This document shows, in pieces, positions 45,688-54,267 of a stretch of 64,000 bases of DNA. Where the stretch lies: contig NZ_FOXA01000012.1 in assembly GCF_900115595.1 (NCBI RefSeq), forward strand, positions 62,001-126,000, read 5' to 3'. The notes beneath the pieces are model-generated. The model had not been told where the DNA came from and did not search any database. It saw only the letters and a program-made list of their open reading frames with translations. Each line of letters starts with the position of its first letter. The stretch's first letter is position 1. The DNA comes from Tranquillimonas alkanivorans. Its GTDB lineage: Bacteria > Pseudomonadota > Alphaproteobacteria > Rhodobacterales > Rhodobacteraceae. Both the position numbers and the translations under genes were made by a program.

Positions 45688-47475
45688 TCACTCGGCGGCC
45701 ACGCCCTCGGTGAACTGGAGCCGCGCGAGCCGCGCATAGAGCCCGCCCTCGGCCACGAGGCTGTCATGCGTGCCCTCGGCAACGATGCGCCCGGCCTCGA
45801 ACACCAGGATACGGTCGGCCTTCTTCACGGTGGCCAGGCGGTGCGCGACGATCAGCGTGGTGCGGCCGCGGCTGAGTTCGTCCACCGCGCTTTGCACCGC
45901 ACGCTCGCTTTCGGCGTCCAATGCGCTCGTCGCCTCGTCCAGCAGCAGTACCGGCGCGTCGCGCAGGATGGCGCGTGCGATGGCGATGCGCTGTTTCTGC
46001 CCGCCCGAGAGCATCACGCCCCGCTCGCCCACATAGGTGTCGTAGCCCTGGGGCAGGGCGGTCAGGAAGTCGTGCGCGGCGGCGGCGCGGGCGGCGGCCT
46101 CGACCTGGGCGTCCGTGGCCTCGGGGCGGCCGAAGCGGATGTTTTCGCGCGCGGTGTCGGCGAAGACCACCGGGTCCTGCGGCACCAGCGCCAGCGCCCG
46201 GCGGAAGTCCGAGCGCGCCATGTCGCGCAGGTCCATCCCGTCAAGCCGCACGGTGCCCGCGTCGGGATCGTAGAAGCGCAGCAGAAGTTGCAGGATCGTG
46301 GTCTTGCCAGCACCGGAGGGACCGACCAGCGCCACCGTCTCGCCCGGCTTCACGTCCAGCGAGACGCCGTTGAGCGCCGCCGTCTCGGGCCGGGCGGGGT
46401 AGTGGAACACGACATCCTCGAACGCGATCTCGCCGCGCGCGGGGGCGGGCAGGGGCCGGGGCCGCGCCGGGTCGCGCACCTCGTCCTCGGCGTGCAGAAG
46501 CTCGCTCAGCCGCTCGGTCGCGCCGGCGGCGCGCTGAAGCTCGCCCCAGATCTCGCTCAGCGCGCCGACGGCGCCGGCGACCATGACGGCGTAGATGACG
46601 AACTGCACCAACTCGCCCACGCTCATTGTCTCGGCCCGCACGTCGCGTGCTCCCATCCACAGCACGCCCACGACACCCGCGAAGACCAGGAAGATGACGA
46701 TCGCCGTCATCACCGCCCGCGTCCCGATGCGGCGGCGGGCCGAGTCGAAGCTGCGTTCGGTGACGTCCGAGAAGGTACGCTGGCTGAACGGCTCGTGCGT
46801 GAAGGCCTGCACCGCCTGCACCGAGGTCAGCGCCTCGGACGCGTTGCCGGACGAGGCGGCGATCCAGTCCTGGTTCTCGCGGCTGAGCTTGCGCAGCCGC
46901 CGGCCCAGCACCACGATGGGCACGATCACCAGTGGCACGACCAGCAGAACCATGCCCGTGAGCTTGGGCGAGGTGATGAACAGCAGCACCAGCCCGCCGA
47001 TCAGGATCAGCACGTTGCGCAGCGCGACCGACACCGACGAGCCGATGACGCTGAGGATCAGCGTCGTGTCAGTGGTGATCCGGCTGAGCACCTCTCCGGT
47101 CATGATCTTCTCGTAGAAGCTGGGGCTCATCCCGATGACGCGGTCGAACACCGCCTTGCGAATGTCGGTGACCACCCGCTCGCCCAGCCGCGTGACGAGG
47201 TAGTAGCGCAACGCCGTGCCAATCGCGAGGAGCCCCGCCAGGACCAACGCGGCAAGGAAGTAGCTGTCGAGAAGCTGTTCGCCCGACGTCTCGAAGGCAT
47301 CGACCACCCGCCGCACGGCCAGCGGCAGAGCAAGCGAGACGCAGGCGGTCAGCACCAGGGCCATGAGCGACGCCGCCATCAGCCCGCGATAGGGTGCGAG
47401 GAACGGCCACAGGCCACTCAGCGCGCCGACGCGTTTTGACTTCGCCCGGTCTTCGGATGTCTCTTTCGCGGCCAT
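45688..47475 (-). CDS. ABC exporter, fused permease and ATPase (MsbA-like)
   Basis: A 595-residue half-transporter: an N-terminal six-helix membrane domain (about residues 20-310) and a C-terminal nucleotide-binding domain with Walker A GPSGAGKTTI, signature LSGGQKQRIAIARA, Walker B VLLLDEATSALD and H-loop AHRLATVKKADRI. It resembles MsbA and bacterial multidrug exporters and would act as a homodimer. The substrate is unknown. It lies 91 bases downstream of tRNA-Gly on the same strand and leads acyl-CoA synthetase and YihY. Confidence 0.92.
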   Translation of the reverse strand: MAAKETSEDRAKSKRVGALSGLWPFLAPYRGLMAASLMALVLTACVSLALPLAVRRVVDAFETSGEQLLDSYFLAALVLAGLLAIGTALRYYLVTRLGERVVTDIRKAVFDRVIGMSPSFYEKIMTGEVLSRITTDTTLILSVIGSSVSVALRNVLILIGGLVLLFITSPKLTGMVLLVVPLVIVPIVVLGRRLRKLSRENQDWIAASSGNASEALTSVQAVQAFTHEPFSQRTFSDVTERSFDSARRRIGTRAVMTAIVIFLVFAGVVGVLWMGARDVRAETMSVGELVQFVIYAVMVAGAVGALSEIWGELQRAAGATERLSELLHAEDEVRDPARPRPLPAPARGEIAFEDVVFHYPARPETAALNGVSLDVKPGETVALVGPSGAGKTTILQLLLRFYDPDAGTVRLDGMDLRDMARSDFRRALALVPQDPVVFADTARENIRFGRPEATDAQVEAAARAAAAHDFLTALPQGYDTYVGERGVMLSGGQKQRIAIARAILRDAPVLLLDEATSALDAESERAVQSAVDELSRGRTTLIVAHRLATVKKADRILVFEAGRIVAEGTHDSLVAEGGLYARLARLQFTEGVAAE

Positions 47476-47566
47476 GACGGCTCCTTTCCTGCGGCGCTCG
47501 TCTTAAACGGCAGCCGGGAGCCGGGCAAGCGCAGGGCCTGCGACATCTGGGCAAAGGTTCGGAGGC

Positions 47567-47640
47567 TGGAGCGGGTAGCGGGAATCGAACCCGCACGACC
47601 AGCTTGGAAGGCTGGGGCGCTACCATTACACCATACCCGC
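47567..47640 (-). tRNA. tRNA-Gly (anticodon TCC)
   Basis: A 74-base cloverleaf on the minus strand: acceptor GCGGGTA/TACCCGC with T discriminator and encoded CCA, anticodon stem CCAGC/GCTGG with loop CTTCCAA giving anticodon TCC (reads GGA), T arm CGGG TTCGATT CCCG. The D arm is short as in tRNA-Gly. Confidence 0.95.
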
Positions 47641-47652
47641 TCGGGCGCCTCC

Positions 47653-47681
47653 TAAGTATGCCAAGGCGCGGGGGAGGTCAA
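47653..47681 (-). promoter_or_regulatory. Promoter of tRNA-Gly
   Basis: On the minus strand TTGACC (47681-47676) and TACTTA (47658-47653) are separated by exactly 17 bases, 13 bases before the tRNA 5' end. This is the best-matching sigma-70-type promoter in the window. Confidence 0.65.
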
Positions 47682-47815
47682 CACGGCAGCGGCCGTGCAG
47701 GGCGCAACCGGCCGGCGGCAGGCTGATGGGCGTTGGCAGGGCGCATGCGGAGATGTTTCGGGGTGTGCCCGTCCCACGCTTCGCCGCGGGCAAGCGTGCC
47801 GCCCGCAGCAGGGGG

Positions 47816-48565
47816 TCAGTGGCCGAGGTGGATCTTTTCGATCAGCCGCGCCAAGGCGTCCGGGCGGTCGACGTGGGCGTTGTGGCCCGCGCCCTCCAGG
47901 TTTTCGGCGTCCGGGTCGAAGGCGCGCATCTCCTCCAGCGTCACCATCCTGTCCGCCTCGCCGCGCGCCAGGTGGACGGGGGCGCGGCAGACCTCGAACA
48001 ACTGCGCCACGGGCGGGCCCACGACGAGGCTCGCGGCCATGTCGGCGGACAGGCGGTAGCGGCCGTTCTCCTCGTGCACCCCGGCGGCGACGCAGGCCGG
48101 GACCTCGTCCCCGCGCCCGGCGAGGCCGGTGACTTTCAGGAACCTCTCTTCGGCCGCGGTACGGTCGTCGAACCCGCGGACCTCGGCCTGTGCCATCGCG
48201 CGCGCCTTCGCCTCTTCCTCCGCGGTCCATGTCAGCTTGATGCCGAAGCCGGTGACACGCTTCACGTCGACGCCGAACAGCCCGCTGCCAAGTACCAGCC
48301 CCACCGCACCGCCCATCGAGTGGCCGACGACGTGCACTTCCTCGCCGGGCGAAAGCAGGTCGGCCACGTCCGCCGCGTGGCCGCCGTAGCTGTAGTTGGT
48401 GGCGTGGGGCGAGCGCCCGTGACCGCGCAGGTCGGGGACGATCACCCGGCCCGGCCAGTCAAGGTGCGCGAGCAGCGGCGCGAAGCTCGCCCCGTTGACG
48501 CTGAGCCCGTGCAACAGCACCAGCGTCGGGCCGCCTTGGCCGTGTTCCTCGAAATGCAGATCCAT
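47816..48565 (-). CDS. Alpha/beta hydrolase
   Basis: A 249-residue alpha/beta hydrolase. The nucleophile elbow is GHSMGG (Ser83); the catalytic histidine is in GAGHNAHVDRP (His228); the oxyanion region is LLHGLSVNG. DLRGHGRSPH is a common pre-nucleophile motif. The acid residue is probably in the cap-following strand. The reaction (ester, lactone or C-C hydrolysis) is unknown. The start at 48565 is the family start. It is divergent from fahA, 202 bases away. Confidence 0.86.
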   Translation of the reverse strand: MDLHFEEHGQGGPTLVLLHGLSVNGASFAPLLAHLDWPGRVIVPDLRGHGRSPHATNYSYGGHAADVADLLSPGEEVHVVGHSMGGAVGLVLGSGLFGVDVKRVTGFGIKLTWTAEEEAKARAMAQAEVRGFDDRTAAEERFLKVTGLAGRGDEVPACVAAGVHEENGRYRLSADMAASLVVGPPVAQLFEVCRAPVHLARGEADRMVTLEEMRAFDPDAENLEGAGHNAHVDRPDALARLIEKIHLGH

Positions 48566-48682
48566 GCGTCGCCTCCCTTTCGTTCGCGCCGCACCCTATC
48601 AGGGCGAGCGGCGGGGCAAAGACCTCCCTGCGCGGCCCCTTGCATGGTATCGCTTGCGCGGTGCGCGGGACCCGGGATCGCC

Positions 48683-48711
48683 TTGACTTCGTTGCACCTG
48701 CAACGATACGC
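48683..48711 (+). promoter_or_regulatory. Promoter of fahA with a MarR operator in the spacer
   Basis: TTGACT (48683-48688) is followed by GTTGCACCTGCAAC (48691-48704), then GATACG (48705-48710) as -10 with a 16-base spacer. The operator fills the spacer, as in the MBL operon promoter. Confidence 0.6.
48691..48704. promoter_or_regulatory. MarR operator 3, GTTGCNNNNGCAAC
   Basis: GTTGC-ACCT-GCAAC matches the two palindromes beside the MarR gene at 36007 and 36036, and its centre (ACCT) is close to operator 1 (ACTT). It links fahA-maiA to the monooxygenase cluster 12.6 kb away. Confidence 0.65.
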
Positions 48712-48767
48712 CGAGGCCAACGCGGCATCGCCGCACCAACGCCGAAGCTGCATGAGGGAGCGACAGC

Positions 48768-50009
48768 ATGACCTTGATCAAGTCCTGGGTGGACAGCGCC
48801 AACGACCCGAACGGCCCCTTCCCGGTCAACAACCTGCCCTTCGGCGTCTTCTCGAACGGCGGCGCGCCGCGCTGCTGCACCGCCATCGGCGACAAGGTGC
48901 TGGACCTTCACGCGCTCGAACAGGCGGGGCTGCTGCCCGAGAGCGGCTTCGACCAGCCCGCGCTCAACACCTTCATGGAGAAGGGGCCGAAGGCCTGGGC
49001 GGACGTGCGTGCGAAACTGACCGACCTGCTGTCGGAGGGCTCGGACAAGGCCGAGGAGGTCACGAAGGCCCTCCACGACCGCGAAAAGGTGACCATGCAC
49101 CTGCCGTTCAAGGTCGCCGAGTACACCGACTTCTATGCCGGCAAGCAGCACGCGTTCAACGTGGGCACGATGTTCCGCGGGCCCGAGAACGCCCTGCCGC
49201 CGAACTGGCTGCACATCCCCATCGGCTATAACGGCCGGGCCTCGACCGTGGTCGTCTCGGGCACCGACGTGCGCCGTCCCGTGGGCCAGACCAAGGCGCC
49301 CGACGCCGATGCGCCCGGCTTCGGCCCCTGCAAGCGGCTGGACATCGAGCTCGAGATGGGCGCGGTCGTCGGCCAGCCCTCGCAGATGGGCGAGCCGATC
49401 AGTGTGGACCGGGCCGACGAGATGATCTTCGGCTACGTGCTGCTGAACGACTGGTCGGCGCGGGACCTGCAGGCGTGGGAATACCAGCCGCTCGGGCCGT
49501 TCCAGGCCAAGGCGTTCGCCACTTCCATCGGCCCGTGGGTCGTCACCAAGGCCGCGCTCGAGCCGTTCCGTGTGTCCACGCCCGAGCGCGAGAAGCCGCT
49601 GCTGCCCTACATCCAGGATACCGGCCCGATGCTTTACGACATCGACCTGTCGGTGACGATGGCGCCCGATGGCGGGGAGCCCACGACCATCACGCGCACG
49701 AACTACCGCGAGATGTACTATTCTGCGGCGCAGCAGCTGGCGCACCACGCCAGCTCGGGCTGCAAGATGAACGTGGGTGACCTGCTGGGCTCGGGCACGA
49801 TCTCGGGGCCCGAGAAGGACAGCTTCGGCTCGCTGCTCGAACTGACCTGGGGCGGGAAAGAGCCGGTGACGCTGGACGGCGGGCAGACCCGCAGCTTCAT
49901 CGAGGACGGCGACACGCTGACGCTGCACGGCCACGCGCAGGGCGAAGGCTATCGCATCGGCTTCGGCGATTGCGCGGGCAAGATCGTCCCTGCGCCGAAG
50001 TTCGGCTGA
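48768..50009 (+). CDS. fahA: Fumarylacetoacetase
   Basis: A 413-residue full-length fumarylacetoacetate hydrolase, which splits fumarylacetoacetate into fumarate and acetoacetate at the end of the homogentisate pathway. It starts with the SH3-like N-terminal domain (PFPVNNLPFGVFSNGG). The metal and catalytic residues are in IELEMGAVVGQP, DWSARDLQAWEYQPLGPFQAK and SGTISGPEKDSFGS. ATG 48768 follows GGGAGCGACAGC. It is 28 bases before maiA, and the operator at 48691 precedes it. Confidence 0.95.
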   Translation: MTLIKSWVDSANDPNGPFPVNNLPFGVFSNGGAPRCCTAIGDKVLDLHALEQAGLLPESGFDQPALNTFMEKGPKAWADVRAKLTDLLSEGSDKAEEVTKALHDREKVTMHLPFKVAEYTDFYAGKQHAFNVGTMFRGPENALPPNWLHIPIGYNGRASTVVVSGTDVRRPVGQTKAPDADAPGFGPCKRLDIELEMGAVVGQPSQMGEPISVDRADEMIFGYVLLNDWSARDLQAWEYQPLGPFQAKAFATSIGPWVVTKAALEPFRVSTPEREKPLLPYIQDTGPMLYDIDLSVTMAPDGGEPTTITRTNYREMYYSAAQQLAHHASSGCKMNVGDLLGSGTISGPEKDSFGSLLELTWGGKEPVTLDGGQTRSFIEDGDTLTLHGHAQGEGYRIGFGDCAGKIVPAPKFG

Positions 50010-50037
50010 ACCCGGGGCGCGAGGGAGGAGGCGAGCG

Positions 50038-50667
50038 ATGAGCGACATCCGCCTGTTCGACTACTGGCGCAGTTCGGCGAGCTACCGGGTGCGCATCGCG
50101 CTCAACCTCGCCGGGCTCGACTATGAGACGGTGCCGGTCGACCTGCTCGACCGCGCGCACAAGTCGCCCGAGCACCTAGAGCGGAACCCGCAGGGGCTGG
50201 TCCCGGTGCTCGACATCGACGGGCAGCGGCTCACACAGTCGCTGGCGATGGTTGAGTACATCGACGAGACGCGGAAGGCGGGCTTCCTTCCCGCCGATCC
50301 GGCCGAAAGGGCGCGGGTGCGGGCGCTGGCCTATGCGGTGGCTGTGGACGTGCACCCGGTCTGCAACCTTGGCGTCGTGGCGCACGTGGCGAACCTCGCA
50401 CCCGGTGATACGGTGCGCGAGGACTGGATGCGCCACTTCATCGCCCCCGGCCTCGCCGCCTTCGAGAAATTGCTTGCGGGCTTCCCGCCCGCGCGGTTCT
50501 GCGCGGGCGATGCGCCGGGGCTGGCCGACATCTGCCTGATCCCGCAGCTTTACAACGCGCACCGCTGGGGCGTGTCGCTGGACGATTTCCCGCGTATCCG
50601 AGCGGTCGAGGCCGCCTGCGCCCAGCATCCGGCGTTCGACGCCGCGAAACCCACCAAGCCCGAATGA
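50038..50667 (+). CDS. maiA: Maleylacetoacetate isomerase (zeta-class GST)
   Basis: A 209-residue zeta glutathione transferase that uses glutathione to isomerise maleylacetoacetate to fumarylacetoacetate. The zeta motif SSASYRVRIALNL is at residues 12-24, with the active-site serine-serine pair, and the conserved LIPQLYNAHRWGV and FDAAKPTKPE near the end. It follows fahA by 28 bases in one operon. The dioxygenase (hmgA or gentisate type) that would make the substrate is not in the window. Confidence 0.95.
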   Translation: MSDIRLFDYWRSSASYRVRIALNLAGLDYETVPVDLLDRAHKSPEHLERNPQGLVPVLDIDGQRLTQSLAMVEYIDETRKAGFLPADPAERARVRALAYAVAVDVHPVCNLGVVAHVANLAPGDTVREDWMRHFIAPGLAAFEKLLAGFPPARFCAGDAPGLADICLIPQLYNAHRWGVSLDDFPRIRAVEAACAQHPAFDAAKPTKPE

Positions 50668-50673
50668 CGTGAG

Positions 50674-50704
50674 AGCGCGCCGGTCAGCCCGGCGCGCTTT
50701 CGTT
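50674..50704. terminator. Bidirectional terminator between maiA and the TRAP permease gene
   Basis: AGCGCGCCGG (50674-50683) and CCGGCGCGCT (50689-50698) form a perfect 10-bp stem with loop TCAGC, followed on the plus strand by TTTCGTT. On the minus strand the stem overlaps the last codons and stop of the TRAP gene. The T-rich tail supports termination of maiA. Confidence 0.6.
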
Positions 50705-52726
50705 CCCGCCCGGCGCGCCCTCGCGCCGCCCGCGCAGCCAGTTCACGCCCAGGATCGCCAGCAGCGCCGCCGCGCCCGCGGCCTCGACCGCGTGGTTGGG
50801 GTGGAAGACGGCGATGGTGGCGGGCACCGTCAGCACCCGCGACACCACGTCCATCGGCGCGAAGAGCCACCCTTCGATCGCCGCGGCGAAGGCGACCAGC
50901 GCGAGGATGGCGATGAGCCCCGTCCAGATCACCAGCGCGATCGGGCCGCCCAAGATCATCTCGGGGTTGTAGACCATGAATAGCGGGATCAGGTAGAGGC
51001 CCTTGGCGAACTTCCAGGCCTGAACGCTCGTCTCCATCGGCTTGGCGTTGGCGATGGCCGCTCCCGCGAAGCCCGCCAGGGCTATGGGTGGCGTCACGTT
51101 GCTGTCCTGCGAGTACCAGAACACCACCAGGTGCGCGATCAGAAGCGGGATGCCGAACTCCTCGGAGAGGGCCGGCCCGACGAGCACGATCAGAACGATG
51201 TAGGACGCCGTCACCGGCAGCCCCATCCCCAGGATCAGGCTCGCGATCAGCACCAGCACCAGCGCGGCCACCAAGTTGCCGCCCGAGAGCGCCACCATCA
51301 TCGACGAGAACTTGAGCCCAAGGCCCGTGAGCCCCACGACGCCCACGATGATGCCCGCCACGGCACAGGCCATCGAAACAGCGACCGCGTTGCGCGCGCC
51401 GAGGGACAGCGCCTGGATCAGGAGCCCGGTGCCGGCCTTCACCGCCTCGCCGATCCGCGCGCCCGTCAGCGGCTTGCCCCGGCGCGGGTCGAGGACGAGC
51501 ATCTCGATGCCTGCGCGCAGGACGGCCACGATGATCACCGACAGGATAGCCCAGAAGCCCACGCGCATGGGCGACAGGTTGATCGCCAGAAGCCAGATCA
51601 GCAGGAACAGCGGCAGGATGAACTGCCAGCCCGCCGCCAGAACCGACTTCACATCCGGCAGCTCGGCCTGCGGCATGCCCTTCATCCCCGCCTTCATCGC
51701 GACGATGTGGACGAACAGGTACACGGTCCCGAGATACAGGATCGCGGGGAAGATCGAGATCAGGACGATGTCGATATACGGGATACGCGTGTACTCCGAG
51801 ATCAGGAACGCGCCCGCGCCCATCAGCGGCGGCGTGATCTGCCCGCCGGTCGAGGCCGCGGCCTCAATCCCGCCCGCCTGCGCCGGGCGGTAGCCGAGGC
51901 GCTTCATCAGCGGGATGGTGAAGGCCCCTGTCGTCACCACGTTGGCCAGCGCCGAGCCCGAGATCGAGCCCATGCCGGCCGAGGCCAGCACCGCCGCCTT
52001 CGCGGGGCCGCCGGGCTTGCGGCCCGTGGCGGCATAGGCGAGGTCGATGAAGAACTTGCCCGCGCCGGTCACCTCGAGGAACGCGCCGAACAGCACGAAG
52101 ACGAAGATGTAGGTCGCGGCGACGCCCAGCGGCAGGCCGAAGATGCCCTCCTGCCCGAGGTAGAGCTGGCCCACGAGCCGGTCGAGGCTGTTGCCCCGGT
52201 GCGAAAGGATGCCCGGCAGCCATTCGCCGAGCCACGGCAGCGCGCCGCGGGGGCCGGCCAGGGCATAGAGGATGGCGACGACGCCGATCATCGTCATGCC
52301 CAGACCGATGGCGCGGCGGCTGGCCTCGAGCACCGTCACCGTCGTCAGGATGCCCATCCAGATGTCGGTTTCGCTCCAGAACCCTGCGCGGGCGAAGATC
52401 GCGTCGAGGTTCCAGACGATGTATCCGCCGCTGGCGATGGCGGCGGCGAGGAACGCCAGGTCGATCCCCCAGCCCAGGATGCCGCGCTTGCGGCGGGGGC
52501 CGAAGGCCGGGAACATCAGGAACGCCAGCACCATGATGAAGGCCAGGTGGATCGAGCGCTGGTAGAACAGGCCCAGCGGCTCGATCCCCGCGCCGTACAT
52601 CTGGAACAGCGACAGCGCGACGCCGATCACGACGATGGCGAGCGCGACGGGGCGCGGGTGCTCGGGGCCCTTCTGCGGGTCCGCCTTGGGCGTTCCCGGC
52701 GTGCCGGTGTCCGGGGTCAGGTCCAT
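50684..52726 (-). CDS. TRAP-TAXI transporter fused permease
   Basis: A 680-residue fused small and large membrane subunit (4TM plus 12TM) of a TRAP-TAXI transporter, a secondary importer that uses a periplasmic binding protein. The large-subunit repeats include GSISGSALANVVTTGAFTIP and GGQITPPLMGAGAFLI, and a second similar half near DSNVTPPIALAGFAGAA. ATG 52726 is 7 bases from the DUF1850 stop. It forms one operon with the TAXI binding protein and DUF1850. Ligands of TAXI systems include glutamate-like and other organic acids; here unknown. Confidence 0.92.
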   Translation of the reverse strand: MDLTPDTGTPGTPKADPQKGPEHPRPVALAIVVIGVALSLFQMYGAGIEPLGLFYQRSIHLAFIMVLAFLMFPAFGPRRKRGILGWGIDLAFLAAAIASGGYIVWNLDAIFARAGFWSETDIWMGILTTVTVLEASRRAIGLGMTMIGVVAILYALAGPRGALPWLGEWLPGILSHRGNSLDRLVGQLYLGQEGIFGLPLGVAATYIFVFVLFGAFLEVTGAGKFFIDLAYAATGRKPGGPAKAAVLASAGMGSISGSALANVVTTGAFTIPLMKRLGYRPAQAGGIEAAASTGGQITPPLMGAGAFLISEYTRIPYIDIVLISIFPAILYLGTVYLFVHIVAMKAGMKGMPQAELPDVKSVLAAGWQFILPLFLLIWLLAINLSPMRVGFWAILSVIIVAVLRAGIEMLVLDPRRGKPLTGARIGEAVKAGTGLLIQALSLGARNAVAVSMACAVAGIIVGVVGLTGLGLKFSSMMVALSGGNLVAALVLVLIASLILGMGLPVTASYIVLIVLVGPALSEEFGIPLLIAHLVVFWYSQDSNVTPPIALAGFAGAAIANAKPMETSVQAWKFAKGLYLIPLFMVYNPEMILGGPIALVIWTGLIAILALVAFAAAIEGWLFAPMDVVSRVLTVPATIAVFHPNHAVEAAGAAALLAILGVNWLRGRREGAPGGNESAPG

Positions 52727-52732
52727 CTGGGC

Positions 52733-53206
52733 TCAGTCCTCGTGTATCAGGTGCAGTACGACGCGCTCTCCGGCGGCGATCTGTGACAGCTTATACTCGT
52801 CTCCGCCGATGCGCAGCCGGTGGTCGGTCGAGGGACGGCCGACGCGCAGGGGCAGGCGGTTGTCCGGGATCGGGTCGTTCATGTCCTCGATCCAGTAGCC
52901 GCCGCCCTCGGCCGAACGCAGCGTGCCACGCCCCTGCACCTCGCCCAGACCGGCGGCGAAATCGTGCAGGTAACTGCGCATCAGGACCATCCGGCCGCCA
53001 TCATTGACGAAGCAATCGGCCACGGCGCCGCCGGTGACGGAGTGGTTCCACGACAGGCAGATCTCGGCTCCCTCGGGCGCGGCGTGTTCAAAAAGCGGCG
53101 CGCCGCCCGGCCCCTCGACGCGCAGGACGTCGGCCGGGGCGGCGGCGCAGGTCAGCGTGACGAAAAGGGCGGCCGCGAACGGCCGCCCCATCAGCCTGGT
53201 GATCAA
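52733..53206 (-). CDS. DUF1850 protein (TRAP-associated)
   Basis: A 157-residue exported protein of the DUF1850 family, found almost only beside TRAP-TAXI transporters. It has a signal peptide (AAALFVTLTCAAAPA) and a beta-rich domain with LSWNHSVTGGAVADCF, YLHDFAAGLGE and RLPLRVGRP. Its start overlaps the TAXI stop by 4 bases (ATGA), and the permease starts 7 bases after its stop, so the three proteins are made in fixed stoichiometry. The job in transport is unknown. Confidence 0.85.
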   Translation of the reverse strand: MITRLMGRPFAAALFVTLTCAAAPADVLRVEGPGGAPLFEHAAPEGAEICLSWNHSVTGGAVADCFVNDGGRMVLMRSYLHDFAAGLGEVQGRGTLRSAEGGGYWIEDMNDPIPDNRLPLRVGRPSTDHRLRIGGDEYKLSQIAAGERVVLHLIHED

Positions 53207-54162
53207 GGCTTGAGGTCTTCGGGCACCGTGTTGCCCGCTTCCTCGTAGTAACGCACCGCGCCCGGGTGGAACGGGATCGGGGTCGACGACAGGGCGAAGT
53301 CGACGGTGGTGTCGTTCGCCGCCGGGTGCACCGCGATCAGTTCGTCAACGTTCTCGAACATGTTCTTGGTGATCTGGTAGGCGAGTTCCTCGTCCATCGC
53401 CGAGTTCACCACCAGCACGTTCGGGATCGAGATCGTCGGCACCGGCTCGCCCACGCCCTCGTATATGCCCTCGCGCAGGGTGTAGGGGGCGAAGACGGGC
53501 TCGGCCTCGACGGCGTTGGCGATCTCTTCCTCGGTCAGGGGAATGATGCGGATATCGCGCGTCGCGGCGAGGTTCATGATCGAGCTCGTCGGGGGCCCGA
53601 CGCTCCAGAAGCCGGCGTCGATGTCACCGTCGCGCAGCGCGTCGGCGGTTTCGTTGAAGTTCAGCCGCTGCTCGTCGATGTCGTCATAGGTGATGCCGTT
53701 CGAGGTCAGCAGCGCCTCGGCGTTGACCTCGGTGCCCGAGCCCGGCGCGCCGACTGACACGCGCTTGCCGGCCAAGTCGTCGAGGCTGTCGATGCCGCTG
53801 TCGGCCAGTGTCACGATCTGCACGGCGTTGGGGTAGATGGACGCCAGCGCGCGCGCCTCTTCCACGGGACGGTTGGTGAACGGGTCGATGGTGCCGTTAT
53901 AGGCGGCATAGACCGTGTCGGCGAGCGCGATGGCCAGATCGCTTTCTTCGCGCGCGATCAACGCCATGTTCTCGACCGAGGCGCCGGTGACTTCCGCCGT
54001 GGCCGAGGCGCCGTCAACGTGACGACCGATCAGCTCGGCCAGGCCGCCGCCGTAGGGATAGTAGGTGCCGCCGGTGCCGCCGGTGGCGATCGACAGGTCC
54101 TGCGCGGATGCCGAGGTCGCGAAAGCGGCGAACGCGACCAGCGCGTATTTCATCGGTTTCAT
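53203..54162 (-). CDS. TAXI-family TRAP solute-binding protein
   Basis: A 319-residue periplasmic binding protein with a signal peptide (ALVAFAAFATSASA-Q). The mature start LSIATGGTGGTYYPYGGGLAELI is the diagnostic TAXI motif, followed by EVTGASVENMALI and GAPGSGTEVNA. Ligand unknown. ATG 54162 follows GGGAGGAAAGAC; a second ATG three codons on is possible. It overlaps the DUF1850 start by 4 bases and begins the operon. Confidence 0.92.
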   Translation of the reverse strand: MKPMKYALVAFAAFATSASAQDLSIATGGTGGTYYPYGGGLAELIGRHVDGASATAEVTGASVENMALIAREESDLAIALADTVYAAYNGTIDPFTNRPVEEARALASIYPNAVQIVTLADSGIDSLDDLAGKRVSVGAPGSGTEVNAEALLTSNGITYDDIDEQRLNFNETADALRDGDIDAGFWSVGPPTSSIMNLAATRDIRIIPLTEEEIANAVEAEPVFAPYTLREGIYEGVGEPVPTISIPNVLVVNSAMDEELAYQITKNMFENVDELIAVHPAANDTTVDFALSSTPIPFHPGAVRYYEEAGNTVPEDLKP

Positions 54163-54267
54163 GTCTTTCCTCCCGAATGTGCCCCGTCCGCGAGGGCGCG
54201 GCCCGGGGCGGTGCGGGCGTAAGCTCGACCGAGATGCGCTGTGATGTCAACTCCTTGCCGGATCGAC

